Assembly: GCF_000296445.1 (NCBI RefSeq)
Contig: NZ_JH815198.1
Coordinates: 453,501 to 517,500 of the forward strand
DNA length: 64,000 bases
Source of the DNA: Slackia piriformis YIT 12062
GTDB lineage: Bacteria; Actinomycetota; Coriobacteriia; Coriobacteriales; Eggerthellaceae
Direction: 5' to 3'
Positions within the stretch are counted from its first letter, which is position 1. Each line of letters begins with the position of its first letter. Positions 20,568-28,595 of the stretch are shown here, in pieces. The notes under the pieces are model-generated. The model saw only the letters and a list, made by a program, of their open reading frames with translations, made no database searches and was not told the origin of the DNA. The position numbers and the translations under genes are program-made.

Positions 20568-22065
20568 TTACTCGTATCCTCTCTTCGAGGTGGTTCGCAA
20601 CGAATCTCGCTGCACGAACTGTCGCGTATGCGAGAAGCAGTGCGCAAACGGGGTTCATCGTTTTTCCGAGCAGAGTGCGACGATGGAATGCGACGAGCGG
20701 CTGTGCGTGAACTGCCAGCGATGCGCGGCTTTCTGCCCCGAGGACGCATTGAGAATCTATCGGGCTCCCGAAGGCCTACGCGCGGGCGGTGCCAACTGGC
20801 CGTCTTCCTTGATGGAGGAGACGTACAAACAGGCGGCGACAGGCGGTGTGCTTCTTTCCTCCATGGGCTCGCCCGCTGCGCAGCCAGTATATTGGGACAA
20901 GCTCTTGGTTAACGCCTCGCAGGTCACCAATCCTCCCATCGATCCTTTGCGCGAACCCATGGAGACGCGCGTGTCGCTGGGGCGCACGCCACGTTCCATA
21001 AAGCGCGACGATCAGGGTAGGATTGTATGCGAAATGCCCCCTCACGTGACGCTTTCCATGCCGGTGATGTTTTCTGCCATGAGCTATGGCGCCATCAGCT
21101 ACAACGCCCACGAAGCGCTGGCGCGGGCGGCCGAAGAGCTGGGAATCCTTTATAACACCGGAGAAGGCGGGCTGCATCAGGGCCTGTATCGCTACGGTTC
21201 GAACACGATGGTGCAGGTCGCCTCCGGACGCTTCGGCGTGTACGAGGGGTATCTCAAGGCCGGCGTCGCCATTGAGATCAAGATGGGCCAGGGCGCCAAG
21301 CCGGGAATCGGGGGACACTTGCCGGGCGCGAAAATCGTGGGCGACGTGTCGAGGACCAGGATGGTTCCCGAAGGCTCGGACGCCATATCTCCGGCGCCTC
21401 ATCACGACATCTATTCCATCGAAGACCTCAGGCAGCTGGTGTATTCGCTTAAGGAGGCGACGGATTACGAGAAGCCGGTCTTCGTCAAGGTCGCGGCGGT
21501 GCATAATATCGCCGCCATCGCAAGCGGCATCGCGCGCAGCGGCGCGGACGGCATCGTCATCGACGGTTTTCGCGGCGGGACCGGCGCGGCTCCCACGAGG
21601 ATTCGCGACAACGTGGGCATTCCCATCGAGCTCGCACTTGCTTCGGTCGACCAGCGTCTTCGTGACGAAGGCATTCGCAACGAAGTGTCCCTGATTGTGA
21701 GCGGAAGCATTCGTAGCTCTGCAGACGTCGTCAAAGCCGTCGCTCTGGGGGCTGACGCATGCGGGGTCGCCACGACCCCGCTGCTTGCTTTGGGCTGTCA
21801 TCTGTGCCGAGCCTGCAGGACGGGCGTGTGCAACTGGGGCATCGCCACGCAGGACCCCTCCTTGGAAAAGAGGTTGAATCCTGACCGGGGAGCGCAGCGG
21901 CTGGTGAACCTCATGCGCGCCTGGCAGCGCGAGATTATGGAATTCATGGGGGCGATGGGCATCAACTCCATCGAGGCGTTGCGCGGCAATCGTCTCATGC
22001 TGCGCGGCGTGGGGCTCAGCAGTCGCGAGCTTGCCATACTTGGCGTGGCTCATGCGGGAGAGTAG
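20557..22065 (+). CDS. Glutamate synthase, FMN-binding catalytic subunit with ferredoxin domain
   Basis: 502 residues. The N-terminal ~70 residues hold two [4Fe-4S] motifs, CTNCRVCEKQC and CVNCQRCAAFCP. The rest is the GltS FMN domain: PVMFSAMSYGAISYNAHEAL, NTGEGG, QVASGRFGVY, IKMGQGAKPGIGGHLPG, GADGIVIDGFRGGTGAAP, and CHLCRACRTGVCNWGIATQDP with the 3Fe-4S cysteines. It joins the ammonia to 2-oxoglutarate. The built-in ferredoxin domain and the absence of a pyridine-nucleotide small subunit suggest a ferredoxin-type electron donor. N-methylglutamate synthase has the same parts, but the glnA neighbour favours glutamate synthase. Confidence 0.9.
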   Translation: MGIDYSYPLFEVVRNESRCTNCRVCEKQCANGVHRFSEQSATMECDERLCVNCQRCAAFCPEDALRIYRAPEGLRAGGANWPSSLMEETYKQAATGGVLLSSMGSPAAQPVYWDKLLVNASQVTNPPIDPLREPMETRVSLGRTPRSIKRDDQGRIVCEMPPHVTLSMPVMFSAMSYGAISYNAHEALARAAEELGILYNTGEGGLHQGLYRYGSNTMVQVASGRFGVYEGYLKAGVAIEIKMGQGAKPGIGGHLPGAKIVGDVSRTRMVPEGSDAISPAPHHDIYSIEDLRQLVYSLKEATDYEKPVFVKVAAVHNIAAIASGIARSGADGIVIDGFRGGTGAAPTRIRDNVGIPIELALASVDQRLRDEGIRNEVSLIVSGSIRSSADVVKAVALGADACGVATTPLLALGCHLCRACRTGVCNWGIATQDPSLEKRLNPDRGAQRLVNLMRAWQREIMEFMGAMGINSIEALRGNRLMLRGVGLSSRELAILGVAHAGE

Positions 22066-22168
22066 CGGGCTTTCGTCGCATTTCAGCAATCGCGTCTCGC
22101 GTGCGGCGGGGCGCTTTGCGTGCTGGGGCGCCAGAGGAAGGCGACATTAACGAGGAAGGGTCTGGACC

Positions 22169-22891
22169 ATGAAGGTTATCGAGGCGAACGGCCTTGACGG
22201 CAGGGCTTTGAACGCTTTGCTGAGAGAGAACGAAGAAGGCTGCATAGTGAAAGGATGCCTCGGACAGCGTTTTCTCGCGGCGGGCATGGAGCAAGGCGTA
22301 TTCGAGATGGAAGGCATTCCTGGCAACGCGCTGGGGTCGTATCTCAACGGCGCCACGGTGGTCGTGCGGGGCAATGCCCAAGATGCGGTGGGCGATACCA
22401 TGAACGACGGCGAGATCGTGGTTCACGGTAGTATCGGCGACGCCGTCGGCTACGCCATGCGCGGAGGCGGGATATTCGTCGAGAGAGACGCGGGCTATCG
22501 CGCAGGCATTCATATGAAGGAATTCGAGGAAAAGGTGCCGAGTCTGGTTGTCGGCGGTGTTGCCGGCAGCTTTTTGGGGGAATACCAGGCGGGCGGCATC
22601 ATTGTCGTGCTCGGTATCGGCGCGAATGGAAGGCGGATCGTGGGGGATTTCCCCTGCGCGGGCATGCACGGAGGCGAGATGTATCTGCGCGGGGCTTGCG
22701 AGGGCGTGACGTTTCCCGAACAAGTGAGCGCGCGAACCGTCGGAAAAGACGAGCTCGATCGCATCGAAGGTCTTGTGCGGGAGTTCTGCGACCGATTCGG
22801 CTACGATGAGGGCTTTCTGCTCGAGGGCCCCTTCGTCAAGGTCGTTCCGAATACGAACAACCCCTATCGGCAGATGTACGTGGGAAACTAG
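22169..22891 (+). CDS. Glutamate synthase, GXGXG domain subunit
   Basis: A 240-residue beta-helix protein equal to the C-terminal domain of GltB (GltB3): repeated strands such as YLNGATVVVRGNAQDAVGD, NDGEIVVHGSIGDAVGY and GGIFVERDAGYRAGIH. It is structural and contacts the amidotransferase and FMN parts. GAGGAAGG precedes the ATG. A 103-bp gap without a visible terminator separates it from the FMN gene. The set of three genes rebuilds one GltB-like enzyme. Confidence 0.9.
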   Translation: MKVIEANGLDGRALNALLRENEEGCIVKGCLGQRFLAAGMEQGVFEMEGIPGNALGSYLNGATVVVRGNAQDAVGDTMNDGEIVVHGSIGDAVGYAMRGGGIFVERDAGYRAGIHMKEFEEKVPSLVVGGVAGSFLGEYQAGGIIVVLGIGANGRRIVGDFPCAGMHGGEMYLRGACEGVTFPEQVSARTVGKDELDRIEGLVREFCDRFGYDEGFLLEGPFVKVVPNTNNPYRQMYVGN

Positions 22892-23016
22892 CCCTGCGTT
22901 TCGGCGGTATGTGGTGGTGCTGCAGTTTCTTCGGCAACGGCGCCGTGCTGCACTACAATATGCCGAAGGAATCAATGCGCGCCGCCCGCTTCGGCGCGGC
23001 GCAAGACAGGGGTGCC

Positions 23017-23916
23017 ATGATAAAGCTTCTCACCGACTCGGTCGCATCCATTCCTGCACAGGATGCCAGGGATGCAGGAATAGACGTCATATCCCTTTAC
23101 GTTAACGACGGCGGCGTCGAATACGCTGACGCGACCATGGATTTGGATGCGTTCTACGCAGACCTTCCCTCCAAGGTCGATAACATCCCCACGTCGTCGC
23201 AGCCTTCGCAGCACGAATTCGAAGAGTACTTCGAGCGTGCCGCCGCTGCGGGAGACGAGGTGCTCGGCGTGTTCATCTCTTCGAAGCTTTCCGGCACCTT
23301 CGACGGCGCATTGCGCGCGGCGCGCGCCGTCCATGCCCGCAATATCGGGTTTAAAGCGTCTTTCGTCAATACCTACTCCACCGGATGGGACCAGGCGTTT
23401 TGCGTGTGGGCCGCCTACGATGCCATCAAGGCTGGCAAATCGCTCGACGAATGCGCCAAGGCGGCGGCCGATGCGGTGCAGCGCACGCGCTTCCTGTTCT
23501 CGCCCACGAATCTGACGTTTCTTCAGAAAGGGGGCCGCATCGGCGCGGCGAAAGCCCTTCTGGGAAACATCATCCAGATCGTGCCCGTTCTCACGGTGCG
23601 CGACGGGCTTCCTGTGGATGTGGCGAAGGCCCGCACGCAGAAAAAAGCCGTCGCGGCGCTTTTCGAGACGTTCAAGTCCGACGTTGAGAAACACGGGCTG
23701 AAAGACGCCGTCGTGCACTATATAGGATCTTCCGAGGATGCCGAGAAATGGGCGCGCGAGAAGGTCGAGCCGTATGTGGGCCGACCGGTGCGCGTGCTGC
23801 CCGTCAGCCCGGTTGTCGGCCTGCATGTCGGTCCCGCCATGGGCATCGCCTATGAATGCGAGCGTCCCCTCGAAGGCAAGCTCACCATGCGGGAAAACCT
23901 TATCGTGTCCCTGTAG
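23017..23916 (+). CDS. DegV family fatty acid-binding protein (FakB-like)
   Basis: A 299-residue DegV protein with the opening IKLLTDSVASIP, PTSSQPS, the SSKLSGTFDGA turn that corresponds to the ligand-binding serine region, and LTFLQKGGRIGAAKALLGN. FakB proteins present bound fatty acids to the kinase FakA for phosphorylation and phospholipid use. FakA is not nearby. AGGGG lies 4 bp before the ATG; TACAAT at 22954-22959 is a possible -10. A paralogue follows 127 bp later with only limited similarity, so the two probably prefer different ligands. Confidence 0.85.
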   Translation: MIKLLTDSVASIPAQDARDAGIDVISLYVNDGGVEYADATMDLDAFYADLPSKVDNIPTSSQPSQHEFEEYFERAAAAGDEVLGVFISSKLSGTFDGALRAARAVHARNIGFKASFVNTYSTGWDQAFCVWAAYDAIKAGKSLDECAKAAADAVQRTRFLFSPTNLTFLQKGGRIGAAKALLGNIIQIVPVLTVRDGLPVDVAKARTQKKAVAALFETFKSDVEKHGLKDAVVHYIGSSEDAEKWAREKVEPYVGRPVRVLPVSPVVGLHVGPAMGIAYECERPLEGKLTMRENLIVSL

Positions 23917-24043
23917 CCTCGTTTTCTGCGTCCTTTCGGCGGAGTGTCGCGCTCTTGTTGTTGCCGCCTTGCTCGGTTTCTGCCGATCGGCATCGTGCGA
24001 TTTTTCCGGGTGAACGAAAGGCCTATTCCCAAGAAGGAGCCAT

Positions 24044-24970
24044 ATGACTGCCCAATGCAATCTGATTATCGACTCGTGCTGCGATCTTCCCTATTCGGTC
24101 GTCGATAGGGAAGGGGTCTATCTCATCAAATTCCCGTTTCTTTTTGGCGATCAAGAGCATCTGGACGATCTCGGCCAGAGCATGTCGGCCCATGATTTCT
24201 ACGAGCGCATGCGCCACGGGGAGTGCCCGACTACCGCGCAGGTGTCCATTCCCGCGTTTACCGAAGCCTTCACGAAGGTGGCGCAAAGCGGCATTCCCAC
24301 CGTGTATCTGAGCTTTTCCTCCGGGCTTTCCGGCAGCTATGACGTCTCTCATATTGTTGCCGAACAGGTGCAAGGGCAGTATCCCGATATGGAGCTGCAC
24401 ATCGTCGATACCAAACTCGCATCGGTTGCCGAGGCGCTGCTGGTCTACGAGGCCATTCGCCAGCGCGAGAAGGGCCTGACGGCGCACGAGATGGTGGCAT
24501 GGGCCGAAGAGGCCCGCTATTTCGTGAACGCCCTGTTCATGGTGGACGATCTTGAAAGCCTGCGTCGCGGCGGCCGTATTCCCGACTCCGTCGCCTATGC
24601 GGGAGCAAAGCTTGACGTGAAGCCGCTGCTCACCATCGACTTGGAAGGAAAGCTCTCCCTCAAGGGCGTCGCGCGCGGTCGAAAGAAAGGCATCAAGCAG
24701 CTTGCGGAATACTATCTCGAACGTCGCGATCTGGAGAATCCGTCTCAGCGTGTGGTAACCGGTCATGCCGATTGTCCGAAGGACCTCGAGCGTCTGCACG
24801 ATATCGTCTCCAAGCAGGACGAAGGCGTGCTGTTCATGGACGGCGAAATCGGTCCGGTCATCGGTAGCCATGTCGGCCCGGGCATGATCGCCATCGTCTT
24901 TTGGGGCAAAGACCGTCGAGAGGACCTGTCTGTCGCCGACCGCATCGCGCGCAAGGTGAAGGGAATCTAG
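24044..24970 (+). CDS. DegV family fatty acid-binding protein (FakB-like), second paralogue
   Basis: 308 residues. The opening is CNLIIDSCCDLPYSVV, with PTTAQVSIPAF, LSFSSGLSGSYD and LESLRRGGRIPDSVAYAGAKLDVKPLL, followed by GSHVGPGMIAIVFWG at the C-terminus, all DegV hallmarks. The role is presumed to be fatty acid binding as for its neighbour. GAAGGAG precedes the ATG. A strong terminator lies 15 bp after the stop, so the DegV pair forms a unit. Confidence 0.85.
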   Translation: MTAQCNLIIDSCCDLPYSVVDREGVYLIKFPFLFGDQEHLDDLGQSMSAHDFYERMRHGECPTTAQVSIPAFTEAFTKVAQSGIPTVYLSFSSGLSGSYDVSHIVAEQVQGQYPDMELHIVDTKLASVAEALLVYEAIRQREKGLTAHEMVAWAEEARYFVNALFMVDDLESLRRGGRIPDSVAYAGAKLDVKPLLTIDLEGKLSLKGVARGRKKGIKQLAEYYLERRDLENPSQRVVTGHADCPKDLERLHDIVSKQDEGVLFMDGEIGPVIGSHVGPGMIAIVFWGKDRREDLSVADRIARKVKGI

Positions 24971-24985
24971 GGTTCGCTTTGATGT

Positions 24986-25022
24986 CGTCGGTCGGCGCGG
25001 TTTCGTCCGGCCGACGCTTTTT
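24986..25022 (+). terminator. Terminator after the second DegV gene
   Basis: Ten-bp stem CGTCGGTCGG (24986-24995) with CCGGCCGACG (25007-25016), containing one G-T pair, followed by CTTTTT. Confidence 0.82.
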
Positions 25023-25057
25023 GCGCGGCCCGCATTTCGGCCATAGTGGAGGAATAC

Positions 25058-25939
25058 GTGTTCGAAGATTTTTTGGCGCGCTGCGAACTGTGCCCCCGTC
25101 GCTGCGGAGCCGACAGGGCTGCGGGCAGGCGCGGAGTGTGCGGCGCGGCGGACGAGCTGCGCGTCGCGCGTGCGGCGCTTCATTTCTGGGAAGAGCCGCC
25201 GATATCGGGCGAGGCGGGCAGCGGAACCGTGTTCTTCTCGAATTGTCCTCTGCATTGCGTCTATTGCCAAAACGCCTGCATTGCCAACGGTCGTGCAGGA
25301 GCGGACGTCTCCGTCGCGCGCCTGGCGCGGATTTTTCTCGAGCTTCAGGGAAAAGGGGCTCTGAACATCAATCTTGTGACGGCGACGCATTACGCCCCCC
25401 ATGTTCTTGAGGCGCTTCGGCAAGCGCGCGCTCAGGGGCTTCGTTTGCCGGTTGTCTGGAACACCTCGGGATATGAAACCGTCGAGACCGTGAGGCTTGT
25501 TGCGCCGTATGTCCAGACGTTTCTGACCGATTTTCGCTATACGGATCCCGAGACCGCGCGAGCATATTCCCATGCCCCTGATTACCCGCATGTCGCCCGT
25601 GCCGCACTCGACGAAATGGTTCGGGGCGATGCGGACGTCATCGTGCGCATTCTTGCCTTGCCAGGACATATCGACGAGGCGAAAGACGCCGTGCGCTATC
25701 TCTACGAGACCTACGGCGATCGGGTTGTGCTAAGCATGATGAGCCAGTACACGCCTGCGGGAAGCCATCCTGAACATCCTGAGCTTGACCGGCGCGTTTC
25801 CCTGGAAGAATTCGAAGAGCTGCTCGATTTCGCCGATGCGATCGGATGCGACGAGTACTTCTGGCAGGAGGGCGATGCGGCGCAGGAGAGCTTCATTCCT
25901 GATTTCTACAGCCTCGAAGGCGTTTTGGGCCCCGAATAG
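25058..25939 (+). CDS. Radical SAM protein, PflX family
   Basis: 293 residues from GTG 25058, which has GGAGG 5 bp upstream; GTG at 25046 is in frame but lies ahead of that site. The protein starts with CELCPRRCGADR, an extra cysteine cluster typical of the PflX (COG1313) group, then the radical SAM motif CPLHCVYCQN (Cx3Cx2C) and WNTSGYETVE. It resembles pyruvate-formate-lyase activating enzymes, but the PflX group has no settled substrate. It sits downstream of a terminator with no obvious partner gene. Confidence 0.8.
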   Translation: MFEDFLARCELCPRRCGADRAAGRRGVCGAADELRVARAALHFWEEPPISGEAGSGTVFFSNCPLHCVYCQNACIANGRAGADVSVARLARIFLELQGKGALNINLVTATHYAPHVLEALRQARAQGLRLPVVWNTSGYETVETVRLVAPYVQTFLTDFRYTDPETARAYSHAPDYPHVARAALDEMVRGDADVIVRILALPGHIDEAKDAVRYLYETYGDRVVLSMMSQYTPAGSHPEHPELDRRVSLEEFEELLDFADAIGCDEYFWQEGDAAQESFIPDFYSLEGVLGPE

Positions 25940-26195
25940 CTTCAAGCGCTTTGAAATCCGAGCGGTTCAAGGATGCCTTCCGGAAGATATCCGTGCGTTC
26001 GCCTCGGAGCTAAGGTCGTTCGGTGATGGGTTTGTTTCGCTGCGCGCTTTCAGCCCATCGCTGCGTCGAAGGCTGTGGTAGGGTGTGTCAAAGCGCTCTG
26101 TTCGAGGCGCGACGTCTGCATGAGTCGCGCGGATGCTACGGTGCGATTGAGGATGTCGCCTTTCGGGGCGATACTATATGGAAGGAGGCTTCGAA

Positions 26196-26609
26196 ATGGG
26201 CCTTTTCTCAATGAGCGGCAAGAAGAAAAAGGGCTATTACGGCGGTAGCAGCTCGTATGGAAAGCCGGGTCTTGGGGGCCTTGGCGGCATGATGGGGATG
26301 TTCGGGTCGTTTTCGAGCTCGTCGCGCAAGCGGCAGATGTATCAGCAGCAGATGGCCCAGCAGCAAGCCGCTATCCATCAAAATCCAGTCGTGCAGCAGA
26401 CCCCTCAGGCCGCGCCGGCTGCTGCCGTTTCTGCCCAGGCCTCTTCCGGGAGCATCGCATGCCCCGCATGCGGCGCCTCCGTTCCCGCGGGCTCGAAATT
26501 CTGCCTTGAATGCGGCAATAAGATCGGCGGCGGTTTCTGCGCCGGGTGCGGTGCCGCGTTGCCTCCCGGTGCGAAATTCTGTCCCGCATGCGGAACCCCG
26601 CGCGCATGA
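26196..26609 (+). CDS. Double zinc-ribbon protein with a low-complexity N-terminal half
   Basis: 137 residues; the ATG has GGAGG 9 bp upstream. Residues 1-40 are Gly/Ser/Lys-rich (LGGLGGMMGMFGSF), 45-85 are Gln/Ala-rich, and the end carries two zinc ribbons, CPACGASVPAGSKFCLECG and CAGCGAALPPGAKFCPACG. No enzymatic motif. The next gene, 15 bp on, encodes a protein kinase, and zinc-ribbon proteins are often found with such kinases as partners or substrates; that link is an inference. The 256 bp upstream contain no supported feature. Confidence 0.75.
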   Translation: MGLFSMSGKKKKGYYGGSSSYGKPGLGGLGGMMGMFGSFSSSSRKRQMYQQQMAQQQAAIHQNPVVQQTPQAAPAAAVSAQASSGSIACPACGASVPAGSKFCLECGNKIGGGFCAGCGAALPPGAKFCPACGTPRA

Positions 26610-26624
26610 CGAAGCGGTCGCCTT

Positions 26625-27599
26625 ATGCCTTTTCGCTCGAAGCGCGAAATCTCGATTGATGACGAACGCGAAAACGCCTTCCGCGAAAGCGGCGCGTTTT
26701 CAGATGGAAGATCCGACGCGCATGCGCCGGATCTTTCTTTGCGCACGGCGGATTTTCCCCGTTTGCGCTTTTCTTCGTCTCGTGCGGCGCGCTTTCTTAC
26801 GGCGTTTTTCGACCGTTGCATCGTCGGCTGCGATGCGGGAGAGTATCGTCTTGAATCCGTGCTCGGCCAGGGGCGGTACGGCACGTCTTTCTCGGGCATT
26901 CGCCGAGCTGATGGCATGGAGGTCGTCATCAAAAAGATCGACCGAGCGGAGTCGACGAGCGTTCGCGAGGCCGTGTGGACGGAGTGCGCCGCGCTTTCCC
27001 TGCTTGACCATCGGGGAATCGCGCGCTGGCTCGGAATCGTGAACGGGCGGGTTACGACGTGCGGCTCCCGCGTTTGCGTTCGTGCGCTTCTGCCGCGGCA
27101 TGCGGCTTTTTACGGCATCGTCCAGTCGAGGTGTCCAGGGAAATCCCTGCACCTTCTTCTTTGCGAAGGGCATGTCTTTTCCATGGATGAAATCGCATCC
27201 ATCGGAGCCTCGCTTATCGAGACGGTGGCCCATTGTGTTTCGCGCGGGGTGCTTCACGGCGATATCCGACCGGCAAACGTCCTCGTGGACGAGCAAGGGC
27301 GTGTTTCGCTTGTGGATTTCGGCCTTGCTCGCTTTTTCGACAGGTCCCTCGCGGAAAGCGCGGTCTTTACCTGTGCGGCCGACGACGTGGACGGCATCGT
27401 CGAAACGCTGCTGTTTCTGCTGTATTCCGACCGTGCCCGGATTCGTGCCGACAGGAGCGGCCGCCCCTGGTTTGAAGAACTCGCCATAAGCGAGCGTCAG
27501 CGGTCGTTTCTTCACGACGCGTTCTTTCGCAAGGAATCGTTCGATTCGTTCGAGGAATTCGGATCGCGTTTCGCCGCCGCCTTTTCTTTCCGCTCCTGA
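26625..27599 (+). CDS. Eukaryotic-type serine/threonine protein kinase
   Basis: 324 residues. A ~75-residue unplaced N-terminal part precedes the kinase domain: glycine loop LGQGRYGTSFSG (80-91), the VAIK-type lysine in EVVIKKID (~103), catalytic loop HGDIRPAN (211-218) with Asp213 and Asn218, and DFG (231-233) in LVDFGLARFF. The HRD arginine is glycine (HGD), a change seen in many bacterial and RIO-like kinases that need no activation-loop phosphorylation. The part after DFG is only ~90 residues, so the C-lobe is compact. No membrane segment is seen. The start is uncertain, since no clear Shine-Dalgarno precedes the ATG. Confidence 0.72.
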   Translation: MPFRSKREISIDDERENAFRESGAFSDGRSDAHAPDLSLRTADFPRLRFSSSRAARFLTAFFDRCIVGCDAGEYRLESVLGQGRYGTSFSGIRRADGMEVVIKKIDRAESTSVREAVWTECAALSLLDHRGIARWLGIVNGRVTTCGSRVCVRALLPRHAAFYGIVQSRCPGKSLHLLLCEGHVFSMDEIASIGASLIETVAHCVSRGVLHGDIRPANVLVDEQGRVSLVDFGLARFFDRSLAESAVFTCAADDVDGIVETLLFLLYSDRARIRADRSGRPWFEELAISERQRSFLHDAFFRKESFDSFEEFGSRFAAAFSFRS

Positions 27600-27623
27600 T
27601 TTCGTCGCATCGTCGAACGCAAA

Positions 27624-27657
27624 AAAAGTCCGAAGCAACAATGTGCTTCGGACTTTT
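27624..27657. terminator. Bidirectional terminator between the kinase gene and thrB
   Basis: AAAAGTCCGAAGCA (27624-27637), a 6-nt loop, TGCTTCGGACTTTT (27644-27657). A-rich before and T-rich after, so it can end both convergent transcripts. Confidence 0.88.
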
Positions 27658-27707
27658 CGGCAGAGGATTTCGCGCGATGCTCGTTTTCGCTTCGAGATAC
27701 GGCGTCC

Positions 27708-28595
27708 TTATGCGTCGTAGGAGATGCGCACGCCTTTCGTGTCGCATTCGAGCACGTGGACTTCGAATGTAGGATAGAGCGACGCCAATCGGGCGCGCAG
27801 GCTTTCTGCGACAAGCCCGTCGGCCGTGACGGCCATCATGGTCGATCCAGATCCCGAAATCCACATGGTGCATGCGCCGCCGTCGAGGCAGATGCGGCGG
27901 ACGTCCTCGTAATCGGGGATGAGTGTCTTGCGATACGGCTCCTGCAGTTTGTCTTCGCAGGCGGCGGCGATCAGCTCGACATCGCCGCTTTCGAGCCCGC
28001 GCGTAAGGCCTGAGATGCGGCCCATCTGCCACACGGCGGTGGAAAGGGAAACTTCTTTCGGGACGATTTTTCGGGCGCTTTCGGTCTTGACCTCGTAAGG
28101 CGGGATGATGGTGATGAATTTCAGATGCGGGTTCACGTCGTAGCGGATGCAGTGGGGCAGCGCGCCTTCGGGCGTAAAAGAGCAGACGAGCGAGCCCATG
28201 ATGGCGGGCGCCACGTTGTCGGGATGGCCTTCCATCTGGGTTGCTATGCTCACCGCTTCGGCTCGCCCGACGATGCGCCCCGTCAAAGCGGCGGCGCCCA
28301 TGATGCCTGCAACGGTGCAGGTGGAAGAAGACCCCAGGCCGCGCGACACGGGAATGCTCGTGTCGATGTCGATGGCGATAGGGAAGGGTTCTTCCCCCCA
28401 GTGCTCGAGGGCAAGGACGAACGAGCGATAGACGAGGTTGTCCTCGTTGCGGTATTTCTCGGGGCAGCCTGTGATGGTCAGCTTCTCCGCGCGATCGAAG
28501 GTGAAGCGCGAGTAGAGGCTTACGGCCATGCCGAGGCAGTCGTATCCGATGCCGAGGTTTGCCGAGGTTGCCGGCACAGCAATGGTCACGCTCAC
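27708..28595 (-). CDS. thrB: Homoserine kinase
   Basis: A 295-residue GHMP kinase: VPATSANLGIGYDCLGMAVSLY at the N-terminus, the ATP loop PVSRGLGSSSTCTVAG, and the third motif MWISGSGSTMMAV. It phosphorylates L-homoserine for threonine synthesis. The GTG start overlaps the thrC stop by 4 bp (GTGA); a second GTG two codons on is equally placed. It is cotranscribed with thrC. Confidence 0.93.
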   Translation of the reverse strand: MSVTIAVPATSANLGIGYDCLGMAVSLYSRFTFDRAEKLTITGCPEKYRNEDNLVYRSFVLALEHWGEEPFPIAIDIDTSIPVSRGLGSSSTCTVAGIMGAAALTGRIVGRAEAVSIATQMEGHPDNVAPAIMGSLVCSFTPEGALPHCIRYDVNPHLKFITIIPPYEVKTESARKIVPKEVSLSTAVWQMGRISGLTRGLESGDVELIAAACEDKLQEPYRKTLIPDYEDVRRICLDGGACTMWISGSGSTMMAVTADGLVAESLRARLASLYPTFEVHVLECDTKGVRISYDA

